DNA from: Planctomycetota bacterium
GTDB taxonomy: Bacteria; Planctomycetota; UBA1135; GCA-002686595
Direction: 5' to 3'
NCBI GenBank assembly: GCA_016714045.1
Contig: JADJNY010000012.1
Location: 1-64,000, forward strand
DNA: 64,000 bases
Shown here: positions 43,796-52,264 of the stretch, piece after piece
Numbering within the stretch: position 1 is the first letter of the stretch
Layout: the number at the start of each line of letters is the position of its first letter
Notes under the pieces: model-generated
What the model was told of the DNA's origin: nothing
Database searches by the model: none
The model's input: the letters and a program-made list of their open reading frames with translations, nothing else
Program-made: the position numbers and the translations under genes

Positions 43796-45340
43796 ATGGT
43801 CCGTCCCCCACTCGACCCTCGCGCAAGACCCGTGAACGCCCCGCTCGAACGCTCGACGCCGGCCGACGCCGAACGCCACCAGCTCGCCTGGGCGGCGTGG
43901 CCGGCGGACCTCGTGACGCCGGTGCGCGCCTACCTCGCGCTGCGCGCGGCGCGGCGGCACGTCGCGCTGCTCGAGTCCGTCGAGGGGCCCGCGCGGCTCG
44001 CGCGCTACTCGTTCCTCGGCGTCGATCCGGTCGAGCACTTCCGCGGCGCGCGCGGGAGCTCGACGTTGCGCGGGAAGAGCGGTACGCGCTCCATCGCCGG
44101 CCCCGTGCACGAAGCGCTTCGCGCGTCGATGCCCCAGGCGCTCCCGCCGCCGCCCGAGCACCTGCCGCCCTTCGTCGGCGGCTTCGTCGGCTGGTTCGCG
44201 TTCGAGTGGTGCTCGAGCCTCGAACCGCGCGTCCCGCGCGCCGCGAACGATCCGTGGCAGGTGCCCGAAGCGTCGTTCGACCGCTACGACCACGTGCTCG
44301 CGTTCGACCACGCCGCGCAGCGCGTGTTCGTCGTCACGCGCTGCGAGCGCGGCGCGCTCGACCACGCCGAGGCGCAGGAGCGCGTCGACGGCATCGCGCA
44401 GGACGCGCTCGCGCCGAAGGAGGTCGCGAGCGGTCCGTTCGAACTCGCCGGCGACCTCCAGGCCGTGCTCGACCCCGAGCGCTACCGCGCGGGCGTCGTC
44501 GCGTTGAAGCAGGCGATCGCGGCGGGCGAGGTCTTCCAGGCCGTGCTCGCGCAGCGCTTCGAACAGACCTTCCGCGGCGACCCATTCACGCTGTACCGCG
44601 TGCTGCGCCTCGTGAACCCGTCGCCACACATGTTCCACTTCACCGCGGACGGCCTGACGATCGCGGGCTCGTCGCCGGAGCGGCTCGTTTCCGTGCAGGG
44701 CCGTCGCGTCGAGAACCGCCCGATCGCCGGCACGCGGCCGCGCGGCGCGACGCCCGAGGACGACGAGCGCCTCGCGCGCGAGCTCGAGGGCGACGCCAAG
44801 GAGCGCGCGGAGCACGACATGCTCGTCGACCTCGCGCGGAACGACCTCGGCCGCGTCGCGCGCGTCGGGACGGTGCGCGTGAAGGAACACGGCGTGTTGG
44901 AGCGGTTCGCGCGCGTGCAACACCTCGTCTCGCGCGTCGAGTGCGAGCTCGCTCCTGGCCGCGACGCGCTCGACGCGCTCGCGGCGAGCTTCCCGGCCGG
45001 CACCGTGTCCGGCGCGCCGAAGGTGCGCGCGCTCGAGTTGCTCGCGGGGCTCGAGCCCGACACGCGCGGGCCGTACGCGGGTTGCTTCGGCTACCTCGAC
45101 TTCCGCGGCAACCTCGACATGGCGCTCGTGCTGCGCTCGTTCGTCGCGCGCGGCGACGTGCTTTCGCTCCAGACGGGCGCGGGCGTCGTGTTCGACTCCG
45201 ACCCCGAGAAGGAGCGCTTGGAGACGCTGCACAAGGCGCAGGCGTTGTTCGAAGCGGCGAAGCTCGCGGGCTCCGACGCGTTCCGCGCTGCGCGCCCCGA
45301 CGCGCTCGCGGCGATGAAGGGCGGTCGCGGATGCTCGTGA
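43796..45340 (+). CDS. trpE: Anthranilate synthase component I
   Basis: Makes anthranilate from chorismate with glutamine-derived ammonia from TrpG. About 514 residues from the ATG at 43796; a GTG at 43832 would also do and neither has a clear Shine-Dalgarno. N-terminal regulatory part: TPVRAYLALRAARRHVALLE with ESVEGPARLARYSFLG. Chorismate-binding core: VNPSPHMFHF, NRPIAGTRPRG, DMLVDLARNDLGRV, FPAGTVSGAPKVRALELL and the C-terminal LQTGAGVVFDSDPEKE. First enzyme gene of the trp operon; overlaps trpG by 10 bases. Confidence 0.95.
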   Translation: MVRPPLDPRARPVNAPLERSTPADAERHQLAWAAWPADLVTPVRAYLALRAARRHVALLESVEGPARLARYSFLGVDPVEHFRGARGSSTLRGKSGTRSIAGPVHEALRASMPQALPPPPEHLPPFVGGFVGWFAFEWCSSLEPRVPRAANDPWQVPEASFDRYDHVLAFDHAAQRVFVVTRCERGALDHAEAQERVDGIAQDALAPKEVASGPFELAGDLQAVLDPERYRAGVVALKQAIAAGEVFQAVLAQRFEQTFRGDPFTLYRVLRLVNPSPHMFHFTADGLTIAGSSPERLVSVQGRRVENRPIAGTRPRGATPEDDERLARELEGDAKERAEHDMLVDLARNDLGRVARVGTVRVKEHGVLERFARVQHLVSRVECELAPGRDALDALAASFPAGTVSGAPKVRALELLAGLEPDTRGPYAGCFGYLDFRGNLDMALVLRSFVARGDVLSLQTGAGVVFDSDPEKERLETLHKAQALFEAAKLAGSDAFRAARPDALAAMKGGRGCS

Positions 45341-45918
45341 TGATCGACAACTACGACTCCTTCACGTGGAACGTCTACCAGGCGCTCGCGGGCCTCGGCG
45401 CCGAGGTCGTCGTGCACAGGAACGACGCGCTCACGGTCGACGACGTGCTCGCGCTCGGCGCGCGCGGCATCGTGCTCTCGCCCGGGCCCGGCAAGCCGAG
45501 CGACGCGGGCCTCCAGCCCGAGCTCTTGCGCCGCCTGCCCGACGACGTGCCGCTCCTCGGCGTGTGCCTCGGGCACCAGGGCCTCGTCGAGCGCTACGGC
45601 GGCGAGCTCGAGCGCGACCCGGTGCCGACGCACGGGAAGAGCTCGCTCGTCCACCACGCCGGCGACGCGCTCTTCGCGGACCTCCCGAACCCGTTCCCGG
45701 CGGGGCGCTACCACTCGTTGCGCGCGAAGCGCGACGCGCTGCCGAAGGAGCTCGAGCTCGTCGCGTGGACGGCCGAGGGCCACGTGATGGCGGTGCGACA
45801 CAAGACGCTCCCGCGCGTCGGCGTGCAGTTCCACCCCGAGTCGATCCTGACGCCGAACGGCGAACGAATCCTCGCTCGTTTCCTCGCGCTCTGCGGCGAG
45901 GGAGAGAGCGCGCGCTGA
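45331..45918 (+). CDS. trpG: Anthranilate synthase component II (glutamine amidotransferase)
   Basis: 195 residues, beginning MLVMIDNYDSFTWNVYQAL. Class-I glutamine amidotransferase with the nucleophile Cys in LLGVCLGHQGL (about 80-90) and the His-Glu of VQFHPESILT (about 168-177). Oxyanion region VLSPGPGKPSDAG. It supplies ammonia to TrpE. The ATG lies inside the last codons of trpE, consistent with coupled translation. It could also serve aminodeoxychorismate synthase, but the operon setting favours trpG. Confidence 0.95.
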   Translation: MLVMIDNYDSFTWNVYQALAGLGAEVVVHRNDALTVDDVLALGARGIVLSPGPGKPSDAGLQPELLRRLPDDVPLLGVCLGHQGLVERYGGELERDPVPTHGKSSLVHHAGDALFADLPNPFPAGRYHSLRAKRDALPKELELVAWTAEGHVMAVRHKTLPRVGVQFHPESILTPNGERILARFLALCGEGESAR

Positions 45919-45919
45919 C

Positions 45920-46933
45920 ATGCAGCTCCCCCACGCCCTTTCCATCGTGCTGCGCGGCGGGACGCTCTCCCGCATCGAGACGCACGCCGTGTTCGCGGAG
46001 CTCTTGCACGGCCACTTCGACGCGGTGCAGCTCGGCGCGCTGCTCGGCGGCCTCGCCGCGCGCGGCGAAACACCCGACGAGGTCGCAGGCGCGGCCGACG
46101 CGCTGCGCGCGGCGATGAAGCCGTTCGTGCACGGGCACCCCGACGCGATCGACACGTGCGGGACGGGCGGCGACAACCTGTCGACCTTCAACCTGTCGAC
46201 GGCGGCTGCGATCGTCGCGGCGGCGTGTGGTGCGCGCGTGATCAAGCACGGCAATCGAAGCGCGTCTTCGCAGTGCGGCAGCGCCGATCTGCTCGAAGTG
46301 GCGGGCCTGCCGCTCGAGCTCCCGTCCGACCGCGCGCGCCAGTTGCTCGACGAGGTCGGCATCACGTTCCTCTTCGCGCCCGCGTACCACCCGGCGCTGC
46401 GCCACGCAGCGCCCGTGCGGCGCGCGCTCGGCACGCGGACGGTCTTCAACTACCTCGGGCCGTTGTGCAATCCGGGGAGCGTGCGGCGGCAGGTCGTCGG
46501 CGTGCCGCAGCACGGGCGCATCGAGAGCACGGCCAAGGCGCTCGAGCAGCTCGGCCACGAGCGCGGCTTCGTCGTGCACGGCGCGGGCGGCGCGGACGAG
46601 CTGACGCTCGCGGGCGAGAACCACGTGCGCGCGATCGGCGAGCAACCCGCGGCGCGGCTCGACGCGAAGGAGCTCGAGCTCGCGAACGCGCCGATCTCGG
46701 CGCTCTCCGGCGGCGACCCGAACACCAACCTCGCGATCCTCTTCTCGATCCTCGACGGCCGGCCGAGCGCCAACGCGGACGCCGTCGCGCTGAACGCGGC
46801 GGCGGCGCTCTTGGTCGCCGGCCGCGCGAGCGAGGCGCGCGCGGCGGTGGCGATGGCGCGCGAGGCGCTCGTGAACGGCGCGGCGAAGCACACGTTCCAG
46901 CGCTGGGTGAACCGCGCGCGGGAGATCGCGTGA
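45920..46933 (+). CDS. trpD: Anthranilate phosphoribosyltransferase
   Basis: 337 residues. Transfers phosphoribosyl from PRPP to anthranilate. Diagnostic motifs: DTCGTGGDNLSTFNLSTA (PRPP site), KHGNRSASSQCGSADLLE (anthranilate and PRPP sites) and NYLGPLCNPGSVRRQVVGV. The usual KHGNR-SxS/T is intact. It starts one base after the trpG stop and ends in a GTGA overlap with trpC. Confidence 0.95.
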   Translation: MQLPHALSIVLRGGTLSRIETHAVFAELLHGHFDAVQLGALLGGLAARGETPDEVAGAADALRAAMKPFVHGHPDAIDTCGTGGDNLSTFNLSTAAAIVAAACGARVIKHGNRSASSQCGSADLLEVAGLPLELPSDRARQLLDEVGITFLFAPAYHPALRHAAPVRRALGTRTVFNYLGPLCNPGSVRRQVVGVPQHGRIESTAKALEQLGHERGFVVHGAGGADELTLAGENHVRAIGEQPAARLDAKELELANAPISALSGGDPNTNLAILFSILDGRPSANADAVALNAAAALLVAGRASEARAAVAMAREALVNGAAKHTFQRWVNRAREIA

Positions 46934-47913
46934 AGACGCTCGCCGGGACGAAGCTCGCGCCCGTCGTCGAAGCGGTGCGCGCGCGGGCGGAGGAGCGGCG
47001 GCGCGCGCTCCCGCTCGTGGAGCTCGAACGGCGCGTCGCGGAGCTCGTGCGAGAGCGCGGCCATCGCGAGCGCGCTGAAGCCGCGCTCGAGCCGCCCGCG
47101 AGCACACCGCCCACGACATCGATCCTCGCTCGAGCATCGGAGGAGGTCTCGCGCGTCACGGAGACGCCGAGGGCGGATGGGACGCCGCGCGAGCGCTTCC
47201 TGGCGCGCTTCGCCCCGGGCGAGTTCGGTTTGATCTGCGAGCTGAAGCGCCGCTCGCCAAGCGCGGGTCCGCTGCTCCGCGAGGACGACGCTCGACCGCA
47301 CGCGCGCTACCTCGCGCTCGGCGAGGCCTACGCGAAGGGCGGCGCCGCTGCGTTCAGCGTTCTGACCGAGCGCGACCACTTCGACGGCGGTCTCGAGGAC
47401 CTGGCGCGCGTCGCGCACCTCGGCGTGCCGAGGTTGCGCAAGGACTTCGTGCTCGACGCCGGCATGGTGCTCGAGAGCGCGCTCCACGGCGCGGACGCGC
47501 TGCTCCTGATCGCGGCGATCCTCGACGACGCCGAGCTCCGCGACCTGCGGCAGCTCGCGCGCGAGCTCGGCCTCGCCGTGCTGCTCGAGGTGCACGACGA
47601 AGCGGAGCTCGAGCGCGCGCTCCCGCACGCGCCGGAGCTCCTCGGCGTGAACGCGCGCGACCTGCGGACGCTCGTGACGGACCTCGGGACGGTCGAGCGG
47701 CTCTTGCCCCGGATCCCGCGCGGCCCGAGCGCCCCGCTGCGCGTCGCGGAGAGCGGGCTCAGGACGGCGGAGGACCTCCTGCGCGTGCGCGCGGCGGGCG
47801 CGGACGCCGCGCTCGTCGGCGAGAGCCTCGTGCGTTCGAGCAACGCGCTTTCTACGCTCCTCACTTGGAAGGCGGCGCTCGACGGAGCGCGCCCCGAGAG
47901 GAGACGCCCATGA
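46930..47913 (+). CDS. trpC: Indole-3-glycerol-phosphate synthase
   Basis: 327 residues from a GTG overlapping the trpD stop, longer than the usual 255-275. Extra length lies in the first 100 residues, between KTLAGTKLAPVVEAVRARAE and the core, where about 50 residues of Pro/Thr/Glu-rich sequence are inserted. Barrel core motifs are ICELKRRSPSAGPL, AFSVLTERDHFDGGLEDL, LRKDFVLDAGMVLESALHGA, LLGVNARDLRT and RVAESGLRTAEDL, with catalytic Lys and Glu in place. Its stop overlaps the ATG of the caspase-like gene (ATGA). Confidence 0.93.
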   Translation: MKTLAGTKLAPVVEAVRARAEERRRALPLVELERRVAELVRERGHRERAEAALEPPASTPPTTSILARASEEVSRVTETPRADGTPRERFLARFAPGEFGLICELKRRSPSAGPLLREDDARPHARYLALGEAYAKGGAAAFSVLTERDHFDGGLEDLARVAHLGVPRLRKDFVLDAGMVLESALHGADALLLIAAILDDAELRDLRQLARELGLAVLLEVHDEAELERALPHAPELLGVNARDLRTLVTDLGTVERLLPRIPRGPSAPLRVAESGLRTAEDLLRVRAAGADAALVGESLVRSSNALSTLLTWKAALDGARPERRRP

Positions 47914-49664
47914 TCCCCCGAGGTCCTCGCAGCCTCGTTCACCACTCCACCGTCGCGGTCGCGATCCTCGCGACCTCGCTCGCTCACGCGCTCCAGACCG
48001 CTCCGGAGGAGCAGGACGAAGCCACGCGCGGAACGGGCGTGGTCGCGAAGGGCGCGCCGCAGAAGGTCGCCGCGGAGTACACGAACCGGCACGCGCTCCT
48101 GATCGGGATCAGCGACTACGCCGATCCCAACTTCCAGGACCTCGCGTACGCCGACGACGACGCGCGCGGGATGGCCGAGGTGCTGACGCAGCAGCTCGGC
48201 TTTCCGAAGGAGAACGTGCGTCTGCTCCTCGACAAGGACGCGAGCCAGGCCGCGATCCGCGAGGCGCTACAGGACTGGTCTGCGGACAAGAAGCGCATCG
48301 GCGAGAACGACCTCTACGTGCTCTTCTACGCGGGACACGGATGGACGCGCGACGTCAACGGAAAAAACGTCGGTCTGATCGTTCCGCAGGACGCGCGCAT
48401 GAAGAGCGCCGAGGAGCCGGTGTGGAGCAGCTTCGTGCCGATGTCGGAGCTGGAACTCGCGTCGGAGACCATCCCGGCGCGGCACGCGGCCTTCATCCTC
48501 GACTGCTGCTTCTCGGGGCTCGTCTTTGCAACCCACCGCGCCGGCCCCGCGCTCGCGGGGATGTCGAACCGCGCGCGCCAAGTGCTGACGGCCGGGAACG
48601 ACGAGCAGCAAGTGCAGGACGGCGGCACGGGCAGTCACTCCGTCTTCACTGCCGCGCTGATCGACGGGCTGCGCGGGAACGCGGACGGCAACGGCGATGC
48701 GGTCATCGGGTTCGGCGAGCTGTTCCAGTACGTCGGGAACCGCGTGCAGGACGAGTCCTCGCGTCCGCAGACACCCGCACAAGCGATGCTCCCTGACCAC
48801 AACGGCGGCGCCGTGGCGTTCTACGCTCCCGGAACCATGAACCAAGCCAAGCCGCCGGAGGATCGCCTTGCGCTGCTGCAGTCGACCGCGGCGCAGTCGA
48901 CCCGCGAACTGCGCGCGCTCGCGGACCTGAGCCGTTCCAGCGATCTGCTCGACGAGTACGACCAGCTCTGGCCGCTGCTCCCCGAGGAGATCGGTCGAAT
49001 GCGCACGTGGATCGGACGCTGCGACGAGCTCTTGCAGCGTCTCCGAGATCACGAGGATCTCGAGACCAAACAGCGACAGCGGATCTTCCTCGAGCAATCC
49101 GTGGCCAAGCTCCTCCCCGAGGACGCCACTCAGCCACGCTGGAGCGAAGCATCGGAGTTCGACGTTTGGCAGCACAAGTCGTGGACCAAGCTGGTCGCGC
49201 AGATCCGTGAGTTGTCCCAGCTAAAGCCCTCTGTCCTGGCACGGATTGAGCAAGCTGGCTGGCTGGAGGAGTACTCGCTTGGTGTTCACGCTCGTGCGTG
49301 GGCTGCGTGCATCCAGAGTGTAGAGTCCCTGCCTGCCTACCAAGGCCTGAGACTCACACCCCAGGTCGGACTTGTGCCCAAACGAATGAACCCGGAATCC
49401 GGGCTCTGGGAATTCCATCACGTACAAAGCAGTTGGACGACAGACACTTGTGTCCAAGACACCACTCGCTCACCCGATCTGAGCTCTTCGTTGGTGTTTG
49501 CCTTGATTCCCGCTGGTGAATTCCGACGACATCCAGGTTGGGATGGCCGCCTCCCCCAGGCGATTCGGCCATTGCCAAACGAGATACCACCATTCTTCCT
49601 TTCCACTCGTCAGATGAACGTACGCCAAGCATCAGCATTCTGTGGGAGTCGACCGCAATCTTGA
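47910..49664 (+). CDS. Secreted caspase-fold (C14) protein with FGE-like C-terminus, cut by in-frame TGA
   Basis: 584 residues to a TGA at 49662-49664; the same frame continues open to 50318. The ATG overlaps the trpC stop (ATGA). A signal peptide (about 1-28) precedes the caspase domain at about 58-300. The catalytic His is in VLFYAGHGW (H143) and Cys in ILDCCFSG (C200), both present. A helical linker of about 200 residues follows, then the start of a formylglycine-generating-enzyme domain (ALIPAGEFRRHPGW, about 535-548; STRQMNVRQASAF). Caspase-FGE fusions are known among bacterial orthocaspases. It lies inside the trp operon. GC content falls sharply after about 49230. Confidence 0.75.
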   Translation: MIPRGPRSLVHHSTVAVAILATSLAHALQTAPEEQDEATRGTGVVAKGAPQKVAAEYTNRHALLIGISDYADPNFQDLAYADDDARGMAEVLTQQLGFPKENVRLLLDKDASQAAIREALQDWSADKKRIGENDLYVLFYAGHGWTRDVNGKNVGLIVPQDARMKSAEEPVWSSFVPMSELELASETIPARHAAFILDCCFSGLVFATHRAGPALAGMSNRARQVLTAGNDEQQVQDGGTGSHSVFTAALIDGLRGNADGNGDAVIGFGELFQYVGNRVQDESSRPQTPAQAMLPDHNGGAVAFYAPGTMNQAKPPEDRLALLQSTAAQSTRELRALADLSRSSDLLDEYDQLWPLLPEEIGRMRTWIGRCDELLQRLRDHEDLETKQRQRIFLEQSVAKLLPEDATQPRWSEASEFDVWQHKSWTKLVAQIRELSQLKPSVLARIEQAGWLEEYSLGVHARAWAACIQSVESLPAYQGLRLTPQVGLVPKRMNPESGLWEFHHVQSSWTTDTCVQDTTRSPDLSSSLVFALIPAGEFRRHPGWDGRLPQAIRPLPNEIPPFFLSTRQMNVRQASAFCGSRPQS

Positions 49665-50318
49665 CGTGCACTCGCGCAGTTCAATCATTCGAGGTCGGTA
49701 GGTTCTCTAGTTGACGTAAACTACGTCGATTCCGTGGAACTTCTTCGTCGAATGGGTCTCCGCATGCCTTCTGAAGTGGAATGGGAATACGTAGCGAGTC
49801 GCTCAACGGTTGCCCCCTCGACCGACGGCAGCTCCGTCAACTCATCACCAGCTCGCGCTTGGGGTTCGATCGGGACCTTCGACAAGCAGACGACCTGCCA
49901 TCGCCTGGCTGGAGTGGAACATAACCAATTTGGAATTGAGATGCTACTAGTACCACCGTGGGAGTGGTGCGCTCCGTTCCAATTCATTTCAAGGAGGGCG
50001 CCGCAGCGACGTCAACTCAACAGCATAGAGGCCGCCAGCCTACTAGGCCTGGACAGCTCCTCCACGCCTCAGGTCGACCAGGCGTCCTTGGATGCAAAGT
50101 ACACGTCGCTTGCCACTGGGTGGGGACCACAGAGTCCGTTCAAGGGTCCAGATATTCAGCGCCCTGTTCGCGGAGGAAACGTATATCTGTCAGGACAGTT
50201 TTCAGATGGGAACCCTTGGACTTACTTGCAACTAGGAGAGCTGGAGCATGCCCCTCAACTCGGCATTCGAGCTGCACGCAACGTGAGCGGACCAAGCACG
50301 TCCCATCGCTCCAAGTGA
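49665..50318 (+). pseudogene. FGE/sulfatase-modifying-factor domain remnant, in frame with the caspase gene
   Basis: Same frame as the caspase gene, directly after its TGA. It reads as the rest of the FGE domain: VDVNYVDSVELLRRMGLRMP, SEVEWEYVASRS (family: RLPTEAEWEYAAR), RPVRGGNVYLSG and PQLGIRAARNVSGP (family: RGGSW ... GFRLAR). A GTG at 49734 could restart translation without a ribosome site. GC content is around 50% here, far below its neighbours, and codon use differs. Either the C-terminus has decayed or the whole tail came from a different source; the TGA could also be a base-call error. Confidence 0.6.
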
Positions 50319-50346
50319 GATAGCCAGCACGTCGAACCGATACCCC

Positions 50347-51000
50347 ATGGCTAGCACGATCGACCTCCCCCGCATCAAGGTCTGCGGCGTCCGGCACTTC
50401 GCGGACGTCGAGGGCTCGCTCGCGCTCGGCCTCTCCGCCGTCGGCTTCGTCGACCACGAGGACTCGATCCGTCACGTCGAGTCCGCCGACATCCGCGCGA
50501 CGGTGCAGAAGCTCCCCAAGCCCGTCCTCAGCGTGATCGTCATGGTCGACGCGACGCGCCGCCACGCCGACTCGATGCTCTTCTCGACCGGCGCGCGCGC
50601 CGTGCAGCTCTGCGGGCTCGAGCGCGCCGTCGAGTGGCGCGACTTCGAGCTCCCGATCCTCCGCCGCATCCCCGTCGGCGACGGCGCGGAAGAGGAGATG
50701 GCGCGCTGGCGCGGCATCGCGTCGGGCTACGTGCTCGACCACCCGCACGCGCCGGGCGGCACCGGCTGGGGCGTCGACCTCGAGCGTGCGCGGGAGCTCG
50801 CGCGTCTCGGTCCGTGCCTGCTCGCCGGCGGTCTCGACGCCGAGAACGTCGAACGCGCGGTCTCGATCGTCCGCCCCTGGGGCGTCGACGCGAGCTCGCG
50901 CCTGGAATCCGAACGCGGGAAGAAGGATCCGCGCAAGGTCGAGGCCTTCGTGCGCGCCGCGACGCGCGCGCTGCAGGCCGTGCACGGGAAGCCGGCATGA
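50347..51000 (+). CDS. trpF: Phosphoribosylanthranilate isomerase
   Basis: 217 residues. An Amadori rearrangement catalyst with the general-base Cys in RIKVCGVRHFADV (C13) and the acid Asp in VLDHPHAPGGTGWG (canonical D-x-x-x-GGTG). AVQLCGLE replaces the usual VQLHG. Phosphate-binding ends are LAGGLDAENV and GVDASSRLE. GC content is back to the local norm. It starts 28 bases after the FGE remnant and lacks a clear Shine-Dalgarno. Confidence 0.9.
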   Translation: MASTIDLPRIKVCGVRHFADVEGSLALGLSAVGFVDHEDSIRHVESADIRATVQKLPKPVLSVIVMVDATRRHADSMLFSTGARAVQLCGLERAVEWRDFELPILRRIPVGDGAEEEMARWRGIASGYVLDHPHAPGGTGWGVDLERARELARLGPCLLAGGLDAENVERAVSIVRPWGVDASSRLESERGKKDPRKVEAFVRAATRALQAVHGKPA

Positions 51001-51067
51001 TCGCGCGCTCCCCGGGCGACGGACGGAACTCGGGCCGCGCCCGCGAAGGACGAGGAGAACCCATTCG

Positions 51068-52264
51068 ATGACCACGACGCTCGACACCACGCGCTTCGGC
51101 GCCTTCGGCGGCACCTTTGCGCCCGAGACCCTGATGGCCCCGCTCTTCGAGCTCGAGCGCGAGTGGAAGCGCTGGACCGCCGACGCGGACTTCCGCGCGG
51201 AGCTCGCGAGCCTCCTCCAGCACTTCGCCGGCCGCCCGACGGCGCTGACGCACGCGCGGCGGCTCTCGCGCGAGCTCGGGCTCGAGCTGTGGCTCAAGCG
51301 CGAGGACCTGCTCCACACCGGCGCGCACAAGCTGAACAACACGCTCGGCCAGTGCTTGCTCGCGCAGCGCATGGGCAAGTCGCGCGTCGTCGCCGAGACC
51401 GGCGCGGGCCAGCACGGCGTCGCGACGGCGACCGCGTGCGCGCTGCTCGGGCTCGACTGCGTCGTCTACATGGGCGCGGTCGACGCAGCGCGCCAGCGCA
51501 TGAACCTCCTGCGCATGGAGCTCCTCGGCGCGCGCGTGCGCGTCGTCGAACACGGCCAGCGGACGCTCAAGGACGCGATCAACGAGGCGATGCGCGCGTG
51601 GGTCGGCGATCCGACCGAGACGCACTACGCCCTCGGCAGCGCGCTCGGCCCCCACCCCTTCCCTTCGATCGTCGCGGGCTTCCAGCAGGTGATCGGGGAG
51701 GAAGCGCGAAAGGACTTCCTGGCGCGCACGGGACGCCTCCCCGACGCGGTCGTCGCGTGCGTCGGCGGCGGCTCGAACGCGATCGGGATCTTCCGCGCGT
51801 TCGTGCCCGACGCGTCCGTCGCGCTCGTCGGCGTCGAGGCAGGCGGCGAGGGCGTCGGGAAAGGACAGCAGCACGCGGCGCGTTTCGCGGGCGGCGAGCC
51901 CGGCGTCCTGCACGGCTGCTACACCTACCTGCTCCAGGATGACGATGGACAGATCCGGCCGACGCACTCCATCTCGGCCGGTCTCGACTACCCCGCCGTC
52001 GGTCCCGAGCACGCCATGCTGCACGACGAGAAACGCGCGCGATATTCCTGGGCGACCGACGCCGAAGCCCTGCGCGGCTTCGAGGCGCTCGCGAAGGGCG
52101 AGGGCATCCTCTGCGCGCTCGAGAGCGCGCACGCCGTCGGTTGGGTGCTGCGCGAACGGGAAGCGCTTTCCGGGCAGCACGTCCTCGTGAACCTCTCGGG
52201 GCGCGGCGACAAGGACCTCGAGACGATCGCGAGCCTGCGCGGGCCAGAGCGGGAGGGCGCGTGA
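51068..52264 (+). CDS. trpB: Tryptophan synthase beta chain
   Basis: 398 residues from the ATG at 51068, preceded by gaggag. Opens FGAFGGTFAPETLMAPLFEL. PLP lysine in REDLLHTGAHKLNNTLGQ, AETGAGQHGVATATACALLG, the glycine-rich phosphate loop CVGGGSNAIG, and ISAGLDYPAVGPEHA near the C-terminus. This is the standard TrpB1 type. Overlaps trpA by a GTGA. Confidence 0.96.
   Translation: MTTTLDTTRFGAFGGTFAPETLMAPLFELEREWKRWTADADFRAELASLLQHFAGRPTALTHARRLSRELGLELWLKREDLLHTGAHKLNNTLGQCLLAQRMGKSRVVAETGAGQHGVATATACALLGLDCVVYMGAVDAARQRMNLLRMELLGARVRVVEHGQRTLKDAINEAMRAWVGDPTETHYALGSALGPHPFPSIVAGFQQVIGEEARKDFLARTGRLPDAVVACVGGGSNAIGIFRAFVPDASVALVGVEAGGEGVGKGQQHAARFAGGEPGVLHGCYTYLLQDDDGQIRPTHSISAGLDYPAVGPEHAMLHDEKRARYSWATDAEALRGFEALAKGEGILCALESAHAVGWVLREREALSGQHVLVNLSGRGDKDLETIASLRGPEREGA

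Noticed and set aside
49662..49664. TGA read as selenocysteine
   Set aside because: No catalytic Cys is expected at this place in the FGE domain, no SECIS-like hairpin was recognised just downstream, and the surrounding sequence shows signs of decay.
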